This document shows positions 33,798 to 43,891 of a stretch of DNA of 48,153 bases, one piece after another. The translations under genes were made by a program, and so were the position numbers. This stretch comes from Rhabdochlamydiaceae bacterium (GTDB taxonomy: Bacteria > Chlamydiota > Chlamydiia > Chlamydiales > Rhabdochlamydiaceae). Position 1 is the stretch's first letter; the number at the start of each line of letters is the position of its first letter. The stretch is from assembly GCA_017994195.1 (NCBI GenBank), contig JAGOLG010000003.1, positions 1 through 48,153 on the forward strand, in the 5' to 3' direction. The notes beneath the pieces were generated by a model that did not search any database, was not told where the DNA came from, and saw only the letters and a program-made list of their open reading frames with translations.

Positions 33798-34499
33798 ATG
33801 CTTGCCATGAAAGTGCCTCAGATGTTTAACACCATTTCTGAAAGGTATGATTTCATCAACACAGTCTTGTCACTGGGTCTTGATCGCTATTGGAGAAAGG
33901 CCGTTTGTCAACACCTCCCCTCAAAACAAAGAATCAAACTTCTCGATTGCGCGACAGGAACAGGTGATCAGCTGATTTCGCTTATCAAAAACTGTCCGGC
34001 TATTTACGATGCCGTTGGCATCGATCCAGCTCAAGAGATGCTGACGATTGCCTCCAAAAAACTGAGGCGCTATTCCTACTGCTTGCAACTTGCCTGCGCT
34101 CCTGCAGAAAAGATTCCATATCCTGATCATATGTTCGATGCTGTCACTATCTCTTTTGGCATTAGAAATGTTGAGAACTTATCCCAAAGCCTCGAAGAAA
34201 TTTATCGATCTTTAGCTCCTCAAGGCCGTCTCATTATCTTAGAATTTTCACACCCTCAGAATAAGCTGATACGGTTTTTACACCGATTTTACTTAAATCA
34301 GGTCGTTCCGTATGTTGGGAAATGGCTTTCGAAAAATAAGGAGGCCTACACGTACCTTTCGAATACGATTGAAACATTTCCTCAAGGTGAAGCTTTATGC
34401 AGCATCTTGAGACAAGCAGGCTTTGAAAATGTAACCATAAAGCCGCTGACCTTAGGAATCGTGTCTCTTTACATTGGAGAAAAACGATGCATCGTTTAA
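33798..34499 (+). CDS. ubiE: Demethylmenaquinone methyltransferase (UbiE/MenG)
   Basis: The last step of menaquinone synthesis: transfers a methyl group from S-adenosylmethionine. Motifs: the SAM-binding loop LDCATGTGDQL, then FDAVTISFGIRNV and IILEFSHP, and the N-terminal FNTISERYDFINTVLSLGLDRYW that is diagnostic for UbiE. The frame is open from a TTG at 33765; I chose the ATG at 33798, though that at 33807 (MKVPQMF) is equally possible, since no clear ribosome site is present. It opens the men cluster and overlaps menF by 13 bp. Confidence 0.9.
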   Translation: MLAMKVPQMFNTISERYDFINTVLSLGLDRYWRKAVCQHLPSKQRIKLLDCATGTGDQLISLIKNCPAIYDAVGIDPAQEMLTIASKKLRRYSYCLQLACAPAEKIPYPDHMFDAVTISFGIRNVENLSQSLEEIYRSLAPQGRLIILEFSHPQNKLIRFLHRFYLNQVVPYVGKWLSKNKEAYTYLSNTIETFPQGEALCSILRQAGFENVTIKPLTLGIVSLYIGEKRCIV

Positions 34500-35524
34500 T
34501 TCCATTTCTTAAAACTTCAAATGAATTTCCTCGATTTTATTGGAAACCAAGAGGAAAAGATAAAGCTTGCATAGGATATGGACAGAGTTCGACATCCACT
34601 TTTACTTTCAAAGCCCAATCTTTTCATGAAAATGGATGCGAAGGAATTTGGAGTTCATTTCCTAAAGAATGGATCTTTTCCCCCGAAAAAGTAATCACTG
34701 CAGATTGGATAGAAAACAGTGTCGCTCCAAGCCTTCCAAAATGTTTGGATCGGCAAGATACGCCGACTTTTGAAAAATGGTGGCAATTAGTGCAAGATGC
34801 GTGCCAAAAAATCGAGAAAAATGTGTTTAGAAAAGTTGTTCTTGCACGGCAAACAACACTTACTTTTGATAGCACGATTGATCCTTTAGAGCTTTTAAAG
34901 GGACTGATGTCATTTGGAAATCATACCACTTTATTCATGGTACAGCTCGACGCCGATACAGCTTTTTTAGGCGCGAGTCCAGAGAAGCTTTATTCACGCG
35001 ATGGTCGTAAAATTGTGACTGAAGCACTGGCTGGAACTATCAGCACTTCAGAAAGCTGGAGCCCAAAAGAATTTGAAGAAGTGAATGCTGTCCGCACATT
35101 TTTAAAAAATCAGCTTGAATCTTGCTGCCATGACCTACAATACGGATCTCCCGAGGAACGTCCTTTTGGCAATTTAAGGCATTTATATCAAAAGCTAGAT
35201 GGAATGCTTAAAACAAAAATCTCAGATAAAATGCTTATCGCTCAGCTGCACCCAACACCGGCTCTTGGTGGTTTCCCTCGTGAACATACGATGGATTATC
35301 TTCGCAATGTTGAACCTTTTCACCGAGGATGGTACGGCGCCCCGATTGGGCTTGTATCAGACAAAGAGACAGATTTTGCAGTTGCCATCCGTTCGATGCT
35401 GGTTTCTAAAAACAAGCTTCATCTTTTTTCAGGTGCAGGGATTGTCAAAGGATCAGAACCGGCAAAAGAGTGGGAAGAGCTGAATCGAAAAATTGCACAT
35501 ATCTTGAAATGGTGCGACGAATGA
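34487..35524 (+). CDS. menF: Isochorismate synthase
   Basis: Converts chorismate to isochorismate, the first committed step of classical menaquinone synthesis. The chorismate-binding C-terminal domain is complete: KVVLARQTTL, FLGASPEKLYSRDGR, EALAGT, LHPTPALGGFP, YGAPIGLV and SGAGIVKGSEPAKEWEELNRK. At 345 residues it is shorter than E. coli MenF because the N-terminal part is reduced. PabB- or TrpE-like function is less likely because of the men neighbours. It ends in an ATGA overlap with menD. Confidence 0.92.
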   Translation: MHRLIPFLKTSNEFPRFYWKPRGKDKACIGYGQSSTSTFTFKAQSFHENGCEGIWSSFPKEWIFSPEKVITADWIENSVAPSLPKCLDRQDTPTFEKWWQLVQDACQKIEKNVFRKVVLARQTTLTFDSTIDPLELLKGLMSFGNHTTLFMVQLDADTAFLGASPEKLYSRDGRKIVTEALAGTISTSESWSPKEFEEVNAVRTFLKNQLESCCHDLQYGSPEERPFGNLRHLYQKLDGMLKTKISDKMLIAQLHPTPALGGFPREHTMDYLRNVEPFHRGWYGAPIGLVSDKETDFAVAIRSMLVSKNKLHLFSGAGIVKGSEPAKEWEELNRKIAHILKWCDE

Positions 35525-37197
35525 ATGATCGCTTTGCAAGTCAAATCATCTCCCATTTAGTAAATCATGGGGTGCGTAGGATTTGCTTAGCTCCAGGTTC
35601 TAGATCTTCGCTCTTAGCAGCGGCGGCGGCTCGAGAGCCTCGAATTGAAAAATTTGTTCATTTTGATGAACGGGCCGTGGCATTTTATGCCTATGGATAT
35701 GCCAAGGCTTCTAAATCACCCGTCGCTATTCTGACGACTTCGGGCAGCGCTGTTGGAAATGTTTTTCCCGCTGTGATGGAAGCTTCCCATGATCATGTCC
35801 CCCTGATTTTGCTGACAGCAGATAGACCCGCAGAGCTTCAAGATTGCATGGCAAATCAAACCTGCGATCAAGTAAATTTTTTTGGAAATTATGTAAGGTG
35901 GCATGCCGAGATCCCAGCCGCTGAGCCGCAGCTCTCAGATGAATGGCTCGGATCGACGATTGCTCACGCTGTCTTCCGTGCAACACAATCTCCTGCAGGA
36001 CCCATTCATTTAAATTGTCAATTTCGAGAGCCCTTTTTCTCCGGAAAACAATTTGATGCTCCACCTTCTACGCATTATGAACCTTCGCATGCGATGATCT
36101 CAAACTCCAGCTTAAAAAAATGGGCTGAACAACTCTCTAGTTTTAAGAAAGGAGTCATCATTGCAGGCGCCATGCCTCATTCCAAACGACATACCGCTAT
36201 TTTTGAGCTCGCAGAAAAACTGAACTGGCCCGTTCTTCCAGACCTCATGTCGGGACTCCGTTCGGAAATTTCACACCCTAGTTTAATTCCTTATTATATC
36301 GATCTTTTGAAGGCTACATCAGATCTTGATCCTGATTGCATCGTCCATTTCGGAGATCGCCTGATTTCAAAACCTCTTCTCACATGGCTTCAAAGTATAA
36401 AGCCTTCGATCTATTTGATGGTCGCAGATCATCCCTATCGTCATGATCCTTTTCATAAAGCAACCCACCGGATCATGATAGATCCTAACCTCTTCTGCGA
36501 GCAGCTATCTCCCTATTTACATTCTAGATTATCTTGGCAGAGTGAATGGAAAGCGCTCAGCCATCTGATCGAAGGACATTTGGATGATTCTATCTCACCT
36601 TTCTCTGAGCCGGGACTCATCCGGTATTTGCACCATCATCTCCCTTCGCATTTTGCTATTTATTTTTCTAATAGCATGCCCATTCGGGATGCCGACCGAT
36701 TCTTTTTTCCCAGGCTCCACCGCGGCCCGATTTTCGGCCAGAGAGGTCTTTCCGGAATCGATGGCAATATTGCAACAGTCATCGGCTTAGCTGAAGGGAT
36801 TAAGAGGCCCTTAGTTGCAGTTCTTGGCGACTTAGCAGCTTTGCACGACTTAAATTCCTTGGCTGCAGTGCGCAAATGCACTGTGCCGATTATCTTCATC
36901 GTGATTAATAACAGCGGCGGAGGCATTTTCTCTTTTCTCCAGCTCAAAGAGCAAACCGATATTTTTGAAGGCTATTTTGCAGCCGCTCATGACTGGAAGT
37001 TTGCTAAAGCTGCAGAAATGTTCAATATTCCTTATACATCTCTTTCAAATTTTGAAGATCTGCACCGAGCATTGCGAGATGAAAAAACAGCTCTTTTAGA
37101 GTTTACATCAAGTCGTGAACAAAATGTTTTAGACCATCAAGCAATCGATCAGAAAATATGTGAAACGATCGAGCACTTTGGAGGAGCCCTTCGATGA
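35521..37197 (+). CDS. menD: 2-succinyl-5-enolpyruvyl-6-hydroxy-3-cyclohexene-1-carboxylate synthase
   Basis: A thiamine-diphosphate enzyme that joins isochorismate to 2-oxoglutarate. It starts with [27 protein letters not shown], then [17 protein letters not shown] with the catalytic glutamate and [18 protein letters not shown], and ends with [14 protein letters not shown] and [12 protein letters not shown], which bind the cofactor. I chose the ATG at 35521 because it overlaps the menF stop (ATGA) and gives the family N-terminus; 558 residues result. It overlaps the menB start by four bases. Confidence 0.95.
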   Translation: MNDRFASQIISHLVNHGVRRICLAPGSRSSLLAAAAAREPRIEKFVHFDERAVAFYAYGYAKASKSPVAILTTSGSAVGNVFPAVMEASHDHVPLILLTADRPAELQDCMANQTCDQVNFFGNYVRWHAEIPAAEPQLSDEWLGSTIAHAVFRATQSPAGPIHLNCQFREPFFSGKQFDAPPSTHYEPSHAMISNSSLKKWAEQLSSFKKGVIIAGAMPHSKRHTAIFELAEKLNWPVLPDLMSGLRSEISHPSLIPYYIDLLKATSDLDPDCIVHFGDRLISKPLLTWLQSIKPSIYLMVADHPYRHDPFHKATHRIMIDPNLFCEQLSPYLHSRLSWQSEWKALSHLIEGHLDDSISPFSEPGLIRYLHHHLPSHFAIYFSNSMPIRDADRFFFPRLHRGPIFGQRGLSGIDGNIATVIGLAEGIKRPLVAVLGDLAALHDLNSLAAVRKCTVPIIFIVINNSGGGIFSFLQLKEQTDIFEGYFAAAHDWKFAKAAEMFNIPYTSLSNFEDLHRALRDEKTALLEFTSSREQNVLDHQAIDQKICETIEHFGGALR

Positions 37198-38021
37198 GTA
37201 TCGCTACTGAAACTTGGACATCCTGTGGAATCTATACAGACATCCTCTATCACAAAATCCCCGGGATCGCAAAAATCACTATCAACCGCCCTGAGGTTCG
37301 CAATGCGTTCAGGCCTCTTACAATCAAAGAAATGATGCACGCTTTTGAAGATGCGCGGATGGACCCATCGATTGGAGTGATTATCATTACAGGCGAGGGC
37401 AAGGAAGCTTTTTGCGCAGGCGGCGATCAGAAAGTGCGTGGGGATGCAGGCTATAAAGACAGCCATGGAACCGAGCATCTCAACGTTCTTGAATTTCAAA
37501 GACAAATCCGGACCTGTCCTAAGCCCGTTGTCGCCATGGTTGCGGGGTATGCGATTGGAGGAGGCCATGTGCTCCATGTCGTTTGTGATTTGACGATTGC
37601 AGCCGATAATGCCATTTTCGGACAAGTCGGTCCGCGCGTCGGTTCCTTTGATGGAGGTTTTGGCTCTAGCTTTCTTGCAAGGATTGTCGGACAAAAAAAA
37701 GCACGCGAGATCTGGTTTTTATGCCGGAAATATTCTGCACAAGAAGCTCTCGCTATGGGCCTTGTCAATACCGTCGTCCCCTATGAAGAGCTTGAATCAA
37801 CCACGATTTCTTGGTGCCAAGAAATGCTAGAGCTTTCTCCTATGGCTCTTCGCTGTCTTAAGTCAGCGCTTAACGCCGACTGCGATGGACAAACAGGCCT
37901 TCAAGAACTTGCAGGCAACGCCACGATGCTCTTTTACATGACTGAAGAAGGACAAGAAGGGCGCAACGCCTTTACTCAAAAAAGAAAACCCAACTTTAAA
38001 AAATTCAAAAGGAATCCATGA
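37194..38021 (+). CDS. menB: 1,4-dihydroxy-2-naphthoyl-CoA synthase
   Basis: A crotonase-fold enzyme that closes the ring of o-succinylbenzoyl-CoA. Family motifs: [39 protein letters not shown] and [18 protein letters not shown], followed by [19 protein letters not shown]. The length of 275 residues is typical. The start overlaps menD and the stop overlaps menA, both ATGA, so the cluster is translated as a chain. Confidence 0.96.
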   Translation: MSIATETWTSCGIYTDILYHKIPGIAKITINRPEVRNAFRPLTIKEMMHAFEDARMDPSIGVIIITGEGKEAFCAGGDQKVRGDAGYKDSHGTEHLNVLEFQRQIRTCPKPVVAMVAGYAIGGGHVLHVVCDLTIAADNAIFGQVGPRVGSFDGGFGSSFLARIVGQKKAREIWFLCRKYSAQEALAMGLVNTVVPYEELESTTISWCQEMLELSPMALRCLKSALNADCDGQTGLQELAGNATMLFYMTEEGQEGRNAFTQKRKPNFKKFKRNP

Positions 38022-38881
38022 AAACTGCTATGCTTTGGCTTGAAGCCGCACGCCCAAAAACACTTGTTCTTTCCATTATGCCCGTATTGATCGGCGCCTC
38101 TTTTGCAGCGCGGCAAGGTACATTTTCACTTCTTGCCTGCCTCATGACATTCCTCACCGCCCTCCTTATACAAATGGGAGCCAACTTTGCAAACGATTAC
38201 TACGATTTTCTAAAAGGAGCAGACACCGCTGAGCGAAAAGGACCTCGTAGATTAACGCAAGCGGGCCTTATTTCTCTTTCACAAATGAAGCTTGCCATAT
38301 TCCTCACCTTTTCAGCCGTTGCACTCATGAGCATCTATCTGTCTGCACGCGGAGGCCCCGTCTTTACTCTTCTTACAACTCTCTCGATTGCCTTTGGCAT
38401 CCTTTACACAGGAGGACCCAAACCGCTAGCTTATTTAGGCTTAGGGGAAGTTTTTGTTTTTTTATTTTTCGGGCCTATCTCGACCGCTGGCGCAGCTTAT
38501 CTGCAAACTCTGACCTTCTCGTGGGAAGCCGTCCTCTTAGGCTTAACTCCAGGGTTCCTGGCAAGCGCTGTCCTTGTCATGAATAATCTCCGAGATATCA
38601 ATGAGGACAAAAAAGCAGACAAAAAAACTTTAACTGTCCGTTTTGGAAAAAAATTCACACAAGTTGAATACACCGTTTTAATCTGCCTAGGCTGTCTCCT
38701 TCCTCTCACGATGGGATGGTGGCTATCTGCTTTTGCGCTCATTCCAGCGATCATTCCTCTTAAAACCGTTTGGCGCCATATACACGTTGGCGAACTGAAT
38801 GCGGCGCTAGCTCAAACAGCTCAAGTCGGACTCCTCACGGCTGCACTCTTAGCTTTTGGCCTGCTTGCGCATGCAGTTTGA
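38018..38881 (+). CDS. menA: 1,4-dihydroxy-2-naphthoate prenyltransferase
   Basis: An integral membrane enzyme that attaches the polyprenyl tail. The prenyl-diphosphate and metal-binding segment [11 protein letters not shown] is followed by [11 protein letters not shown], and the second aspartate-rich segment is [17 protein letters not shown]. About eight hydrophobic helices are visible, and the length of 287 fits. The stop lies inside the first codons of menC. Confidence 0.93.
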   Translation: MKTAMLWLEAARPKTLVLSIMPVLIGASFAARQGTFSLLACLMTFLTALLIQMGANFANDYYDFLKGADTAERKGPRRLTQAGLISLSQMKLAIFLTFSAVALMSIYLSARGGPVFTLLTTLSIAFGILYTGGPKPLAYLGLGEVFVFLFFGPISTAGAAYLQTLTFSWEAVLLGLTPGFLASAVLVMNNLRDINEDKKADKKTLTVRFGKKFTQVEYTVLICLGCLLPLTMGWWLSAFALIPAIIPLKTVWRHIHVGELNAALAQTAQVGLLTAALLAFGLLAHAV

Positions 38882-39641
38882 GATAGAGCCTTTTGAGATC
38901 AAACTCAAAGGCTTCCCTGCAAAAAAAGGGGTTTTGCTGGAAAAAGAAGGCCGCTATAGTGAAGTCTCTCCGCTTCCTGGCCGTAGCATTGAAACATATC
39001 AGGATGCACTAGAGCAGCTCCATGCCGTCAAGAAAGGATGGAGAGGACCTCTTTTTCCTTCCGTAGAGTTTGGGATTTATGGATTGATCGCTCCTCTGGC
39101 AGCTTCAGTCCCGTGCGCTCTTTTTCTTTATGGGACTCCCGATGAAGTTTTAAAAACAGCCGAAACAGCGCATGGATGCACCGTCGCGAAATTGAAAGTA
39201 GGCCATTGGACTATGGATGAGGCCCTCGCTGTCATCCGCGCGCTTCCCTTCAAGCTGCGCCTTGATTTCAATCATCTGTGGGAATCGGCAAAAGTTCATC
39301 AATTATGCGCGAAGCTTTCTCCTGATCAGATTGAATTTTTAGAAGACGCAGGCAGCTCGGTGCCAGGTTTTATAGAGGCGGTAGACGAAAGAGAGTCTCC
39401 TACAATTTGGAAGCCTATGGTCAGAGGGCTTCCTTCACCAAGAGAGCATCTGATTTTAAGCAGCTCTTTTGAAAGCAGCATAGGACTTCATCAAATTGCC
39501 TCCCTTATCCAAAGCCATCAAATCCCCCCTCATGTTTTAGGCATAGGAACGATCACCCACTTAGAGCAAGATCTTGTACAAAACCCTGCTGTTTTAAAAG
39601 ACGGCAAACTTCACTTTCCAACGAGCTGGATCCTATGCTGA
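38871..39641 (+). CDS. menC: o-Succinylbenzoate synthase
   Basis: An enolase-superfamily dehydratase. The signature includes VAKLKVG with its catalytic lysine, LRLDFNHLW with metal-binding Asp, and EFLEDAG with metal-binding Glu; IWKPMVRG carries the second lysine region. The frame is open from a TTG at 38856; the ATG at 38871 ([12 protein letters not shown]) gives the better N-terminus. It then overlaps menA by 11 bp and menE by 7 bp. The 256-residue product is shorter than E. coli MenC (320), mainly in the N-terminal cap. Confidence 0.85.
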   Translation: MQFEIEPFEIKLKGFPAKKGVLLEKEGRYSEVSPLPGRSIETYQDALEQLHAVKKGWRGPLFPSVEFGIYGLIAPLAASVPCALFLYGTPDEVLKTAETAHGCTVAKLKVGHWTMDEALAVIRALPFKLRLDFNHLWESAKVHQLCAKLSPDQIEFLEDAGSSVPGFIEAVDERESPTIWKPMVRGLPSPREHLILSSSFESSIGLHQIASLIQSHQIPPHVLGIGTITHLEQDLVQNPAVLKDGKLHFPTSWILC

Positions 39642-40786
39642 TCACCGATGAATTTGAATGGGACTATCCCACTTTTGAAGCTTATGTGGAAGGAATGTGC
39701 GCGCAGATCGCCACATTTCCATCTTTGGAAGTTCCATTCTTAGCGCCTTTATCGCCTTTAACCATTTTAACTTTGTTTGCATGCTGGAAACTTGGGAAGA
39801 TCGCTTTTCCACTAAATCCAAAAATTCCATCCCACCCTTTTCAACTTTTCACACCTGCCATGCCAAAACCTTCTGCCCCATCTCCTACTGATTGGAAATA
39901 CGACTTCATAGCCACCTATATCCAAACCTCCGGCTCTTCCGGCACTCCAAAAACCGCCTGCCATACTCTTAAAAACCATGTGAAAAGCGCTCAAGGCTTG
40001 CTCACTCAAATCCCACTTACTGAAACAAGCTGCTGGGGGCTGACGATACCATTATATCACGTTGGAGGGCTCGGCATCTTATTCCGCACTTACCTCTCCA
40101 AATCCAAATTCCTGCTCTCTAAAAATTTAGAGAGGGCCACTCACCTATCGCTTGTTCCCACACAACTCTATCGAATGTTAAAAGAGAACCTTAAGCTTCC
40201 TCATCTACAAGTTCTAATGCTAGGCGGCGCTCCTCTTCCCAAGCTACAAACTCCTTGGAATGTTCTTCCCACCTATGGAATGACTGAAACAAGTTCGCAG
40301 GTCGTCACAAACCACATCCTCAATCCCCATGCTGAAATGAAAATTTCATCTGAAGGAGAAATTTGGATGCGAGGAGAAGTTTTATTCCAAGGTTACCGCC
40401 AAGAAAACACGATCCATTTACCCCTCAACTCCGAAGGATGGTTTGAAACAGGCGATCTAGGGCGGTGGAATCAAAACCGTTTTGAAATCATCGGACGCAA
40501 AGACAATCTCTTCATCTCCGGCGGAGAAAACATCCAACCGGAAGAAATAGAAGCTGCAATCCGCAGCCACTGTAATTTGGAAGAGGCAGTCATTGTGCCT
40601 CTCAAAGATGAAGAATTTGGAGCACGACCTGCCGTCTTCTTAAAAGATCCTTCGCTTCTTCCACTTATCCAATCCAAGCTCTTAGAGGTTCTGCCTAAAT
40701 TCAAAATCCCGATCCGCGCCTTTTCCTTACCTGAAGATACAGGGTTAAAGCTCCAGAGAAAGTCCCTTCAAAAGATTGCCCAATAA
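39635..40786 (+). CDS. menE: o-Succinylbenzoate-CoA ligase
   Basis: An adenylate-forming ligase that activates o-succinylbenzoate. Motifs: the P-loop TSGSSGTPK, YGMTETSSQ, GWFETGDLG and the C-terminal hinge SGGENIQPEEIE with the lysine-bearing KLQRKSLQKIAQ end. At 383 residues it is shorter than most MenE proteins (about 450), with a reduced N-terminal domain, as in some other streamlined bacteria. It closes the men cluster; menH and a DHNA-CoA thioesterase are not in this window. Confidence 0.92.
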   Translation: MLITDEFEWDYPTFEAYVEGMCAQIATFPSLEVPFLAPLSPLTILTLFACWKLGKIAFPLNPKIPSHPFQLFTPAMPKPSAPSPTDWKYDFIATYIQTSGSSGTPKTACHTLKNHVKSAQGLLTQIPLTETSCWGLTIPLYHVGGLGILFRTYLSKSKFLLSKNLERATHLSLVPTQLYRMLKENLKLPHLQVLMLGGAPLPKLQTPWNVLPTYGMTETSSQVVTNHILNPHAEMKISSEGEIWMRGEVLFQGYRQENTIHLPLNSEGWFETGDLGRWNQNRFEIIGRKDNLFISGGENIQPEEIEAAIRSHCNLEEAVIVPLKDEEFGARPAVFLKDPSLLPLIQSKLLEVLPKFKIPIRAFSLPEDTGLKLQRKSLQKIAQ

Positions 40787-40811
40787 CCCCAAATCATTCA
40801 TAATTCCCTTC

Positions 40812-41819
40812 ATGTCTTATCTAAAGTTCTTTTTAGTCATTGCTTTGCTGCCTGGGATGCTATCTGCTGCATTATACCGAGAACGGGTTAAGCACGTACA
40901 CCTCGTGCAAGACTGGTCGAAAGACCCCAACGATCAAAACTTTATTGAAAACAACTCATTAAAAACTTTGCGAGACACTTTAAAACTCAAACATACCACT
41001 TTAAAAGTGACTGACCTTGCAAACGACAAAGACACCTATGAACTTAGCTATATTGTTATCTGGAATAAACCACATTTTTTAAAGGAAAAAAATTTAGCAA
41101 AATTTCCTCTGAAAAAAACCGTTTTGTTCATGTGGGAGCCTCCTGTCACCCAAAAAGATCTCTACGCAGATCAGTTCACTTCAAAATTCAAAAGAATTTA
41201 TACCTGGGATGATGACCTCGTTGACAATAAGAAGTATTTCAAATTTTACTACCCGGTGCTTCAAAACATGAGGGACAATCTCCCCTCCTTCAGTGAAAGA
41301 AAACTCCTAACTCAAATTTCAGGGAACAAAAAAAGTAAACATAAAAAAGAACTCTATAGCCATAGGCTCTCTGTCATCGAATATTTCCAAGAGAAACCCG
41401 AAGGAGAGTTTGAATTTTTTGGTACTGGCTGGAAAAAAAAGAATTTTCGTCATTACAAAGGTGCTCCAGCCGATAAACATGAAACACTAAAAAACTATAA
41501 GTTTTCCATCTGCTATGAAAACATGCAGGAGATCAAAGGGTACGTCACTGAAAAAATCTTTGACTGCTTTGCCGTCGGCACTATCCCTATCTATTGGGGA
41601 GCGAGCAACATCACGGACTACATTCCAAAAGATTGTTTTATTGATAGAAGAGACTTTGCAAGCTTTGAAGATGTCTTAAATCATATACGCGGTATGGACC
41701 AAGCAACTTACTCGACTTACCTAAAAAATATTCAGGCGTTTTTAGAGAGCGATAAAGCCAAACTTTTCTCTCAAGAAATGTTTAATGTCATCTTCTTAGA
41801 ATCGATAAGATTTCCTTAA
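40812..41819 (+). CDS. GT10 fucosyltransferase-like protein with signal peptide
   Basis: 335 residues from ATG 40812. The first 19 residues (MSYLKFFLVIALLPGMLSA) look like a Sec signal peptide or a short membrane anchor; the frame upstream (TTG at 40776) is a poor start. The core at about 229-278 has the alpha-1,3-fucosyltransferase pattern: YKFSICYENM, KGYVTEKIFDCFAVG, IPIYWGASNI and KDCFID. GT10 enzymes transfer fucose from GDP-fucose to sugars. A secreted or membrane-held GT10 is unusual in bacteria, where they normally act in the cytosol. It follows menE by 25 bases. The donor and acceptor are not determined. Confidence 0.8.
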   Translation: MSYLKFFLVIALLPGMLSAALYRERVKHVHLVQDWSKDPNDQNFIENNSLKTLRDTLKLKHTTLKVTDLANDKDTYELSYIVIWNKPHFLKEKNLAKFPLKKTVLFMWEPPVTQKDLYADQFTSKFKRIYTWDDDLVDNKKYFKFYYPVLQNMRDNLPSFSERKLLTQISGNKKSKHKKELYSHRLSVIEYFQEKPEGEFEFFGTGWKKKNFRHYKGAPADKHETLKNYKFSICYENMQEIKGYVTEKIFDCFAVGTIPIYWGASNITDYIPKDCFIDRRDFASFEDVLNHIRGMDQATYSTYLKNIQAFLESDKAKLFSQEMFNVIFLESIRFP

Positions 41820-41862
41820 AACACTGGTCAAGAGCTTGTTGTAATTAAAATATCCAGCTGGA

Positions 41863-41892
41863 TTGAGGGAAATCTCCTAGCTGGCCTATAAT
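41863..41892 (+). promoter_or_regulatory. Candidate promoter giving a near-leaderless transcript
   Basis: TTGAGG at 41863-41868, an 18-base spacer and a perfect TATAAT at 41887-41892. The ATG of the TPR protein is at 41901, only eight bases after the -10 box. No ribosome site is present, so the transcript would start about at the ATG. A CCAGCT/AGCTGG inverted repeat overlaps the spacer. Confidence 0.5.
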
Positions 41893-41900
41893 CCCCAATC

Positions 41901-43859
41901 ATGGTTCTCAACAGCACTCACTCACCGCGCCTCTATGATTTCTCCAATGATCAATTGGAGCAGTCAAGTACGCCCTTGCGAAAAGAACTCGTTCTTCCAG
42001 AACAAACAGTGAGACTAGATCTCCAATCTCCTGAGCTTCTTTACACGGAGGGATTAGACCTCTTTGAGGATGGCTTGCATCAAAATTGCGTTGCAATCCT
42101 TCGAAAAGCAGCGAAAAAGTTCGAGCAAGTAACAAATCTCGACCCTCTTCATTGCCAGGCTTGGCATGCTTGGGCCCTTTCTTTTGCGCATCTTTCAACA
42201 CTGACAGGAAAAACAAGAGATTTAGAGAAGGCAAAAAATAAGATTGAAAAAGCAGCTCTACTTACCAACAAAGAACATGCTGCTGAAATCTACTGGGATG
42301 CAGCTCTCATCTATCAAAGGCTTGCCGAGATCTCCGGAGAACAGGGCGACCATTATAAATCGATAGCATTTTTTGAAAAAAGCGCTGGTATCGGACAAGT
42401 GCTGCCCTATGAATTTTGGAACGCCTTTGGAAAAACAGCAGCTCTGCTTTCAGAACACCTGCAAGATACCCACCCCATCCTTAAAGCCATTGCCAGCTAT
42501 AAACAAGCCATTAATCATTTCCTTGCAAATGACGAGGGATGGCTAGGCCTTGCGAAGAACCTGCAAAAACTTTACTTTTTTACTGAAGACAACAAACACT
42601 TTACCCAAGCTTGCGATTGCTATGCAGCCTACTTGCAGCTTAATCCTATACACTCTGAAATTTGGGTTGAAAGAATTGCTTTTATGATCGAGGCCTCTCA
42701 GCGCAAAAAAGACATATCCAAGCTGCGCTCAGCCCTCGAAAAATGTGAGCAAGCCGCCATTGTAGTTAATCATAAAACGACCCGCCTCCACTTACAGGGT
42801 CTATGGGCAGAAGCGCTCGCTCTTCTTGGAAGCTGGACCTCCCAGATTGAACTGATCCACGAAGCCGAGAACAAAATAGATCAAGCTCTTGAAGAAGACG
42901 AGGAAGATGATCCTTTTCTTATCCATGCATACGGAAAATGCCTCTTTTCCTTTGCCAGCTACTACCAAGATTTAGACCTCTACTATCAAGCCATTGAAGA
43001 GTTTCAAGCCTCTATCTCTATCGATCGCACTCAACTCCCTAGCTGGATTTGGATGGGGAAAACGTATGCAAAAATCTACGAATGTACAGAAGATATCGAT
43101 CCTCTGGAAAAAGCTCTTTATTTTTACAGCAAAGCACTTCAAATCAAAAACAACCCCAACTTTTACTATGAAATCGCCGCTCTGATGATCGAGCTGGGCG
43201 AGACCCATCATAATCCTGCATTCATCGACCAAGCCGCTGTCTATCTCGAATATCTTTTACAGACTTATAAATCGATCAAGTTTGAGCACCCGGAGTGGTT
43301 CTATCTTTATGGAATTACCCTCGATATTCAAGGCGAGATTCATGATGAACCTGTTTATTTGCGCGGAGCATTAGAAGCCTTTGTCACAACCCTCATGTTC
43401 GATCCAAAACATCCAAAGATCCAGCACCGCATGGCAGTTGTCTACTCGCACCTTGGAGAGGCGCTAGATGATACCGATCATTTTTACAAAGCGATCCATC
43501 ATTTTAAGCTCGCAGAAGATGCAGATCAAGAAAATGAAGATCTCGCGATTGACTGGGGTCTTACATGGATCCATCTGGCTCTCCTTGTCTCCGATAGCAC
43601 AATCCAAGAAAACTGTTTTCGAGAAGCAGAGCAAAAATTCATACAGGCTGCAAAACTAGGAAATGAGACCGTTTACTATCAGCTTGCTTGCCTCTACTCC
43701 CTTCAGGGCTATTACGATCTCTCATTTTTCTATCTTCATAAATCATACGCTACAAAAAACCTTCCTCCCAAAGAAGAGCTTGAAGAGGATGATTGGCTAG
43801 AAGGTGTCAGACTCTTTCCTCAATTTGAAGAACTTCTCGCTCTTTTGCCCGAAAATTGA
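41901..43859 (+). CDS. TPR-like helical-repeat protein (652 aa)
   Basis: The whole sequence is helical, with many TPR-like units of 34-40 residues (YWDAALIYQRLAEISGEQGD, PSWIWMGKTYAKIYECTED and similar). The repeats are more diverged than those in the accessory region and are not related to them. There is no signal peptide or membrane segment. The gene lies directly upstream of yidC, with 32 bases between, and probably shares its operon. I recognise it only as a conserved-looking protein of this lineage. A scaffold or chaperone role is the family expectation. The start lacks a ribosome site and follows a TATAAT box by eight bases. Confidence 0.82.
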   Translation: MVLNSTHSPRLYDFSNDQLEQSSTPLRKELVLPEQTVRLDLQSPELLYTEGLDLFEDGLHQNCVAILRKAAKKFEQVTNLDPLHCQAWHAWALSFAHLSTLTGKTRDLEKAKNKIEKAALLTNKEHAAEIYWDAALIYQRLAEISGEQGDHYKSIAFFEKSAGIGQVLPYEFWNAFGKTAALLSEHLQDTHPILKAIASYKQAINHFLANDEGWLGLAKNLQKLYFFTEDNKHFTQACDCYAAYLQLNPIHSEIWVERIAFMIEASQRKKDISKLRSALEKCEQAAIVVNHKTTRLHLQGLWAEALALLGSWTSQIELIHEAENKIDQALEEDEEDDPFLIHAYGKCLFSFASYYQDLDLYYQAIEEFQASISIDRTQLPSWIWMGKTYAKIYECTEDIDPLEKALYFYSKALQIKNNPNFYYEIAALMIELGETHHNPAFIDQAAVYLEYLLQTYKSIKFEHPEWFYLYGITLDIQGEIHDEPVYLRGALEAFVTTLMFDPKHPKIQHRMAVVYSHLGEALDDTDHFYKAIHHFKLAEDADQENEDLAIDWGLTWIHLALLVSDSTIQENCFREAEQKFIQAAKLGNETVYYQLACLYSLQGYYDLSFFYLHKSYATKNLPPKEELEEDDWLEGVRLFPQFEELLALLPEN

Positions 43860-43891
43860 TAAGCTGAAAACCAACATTAGGAAGCATCTCT

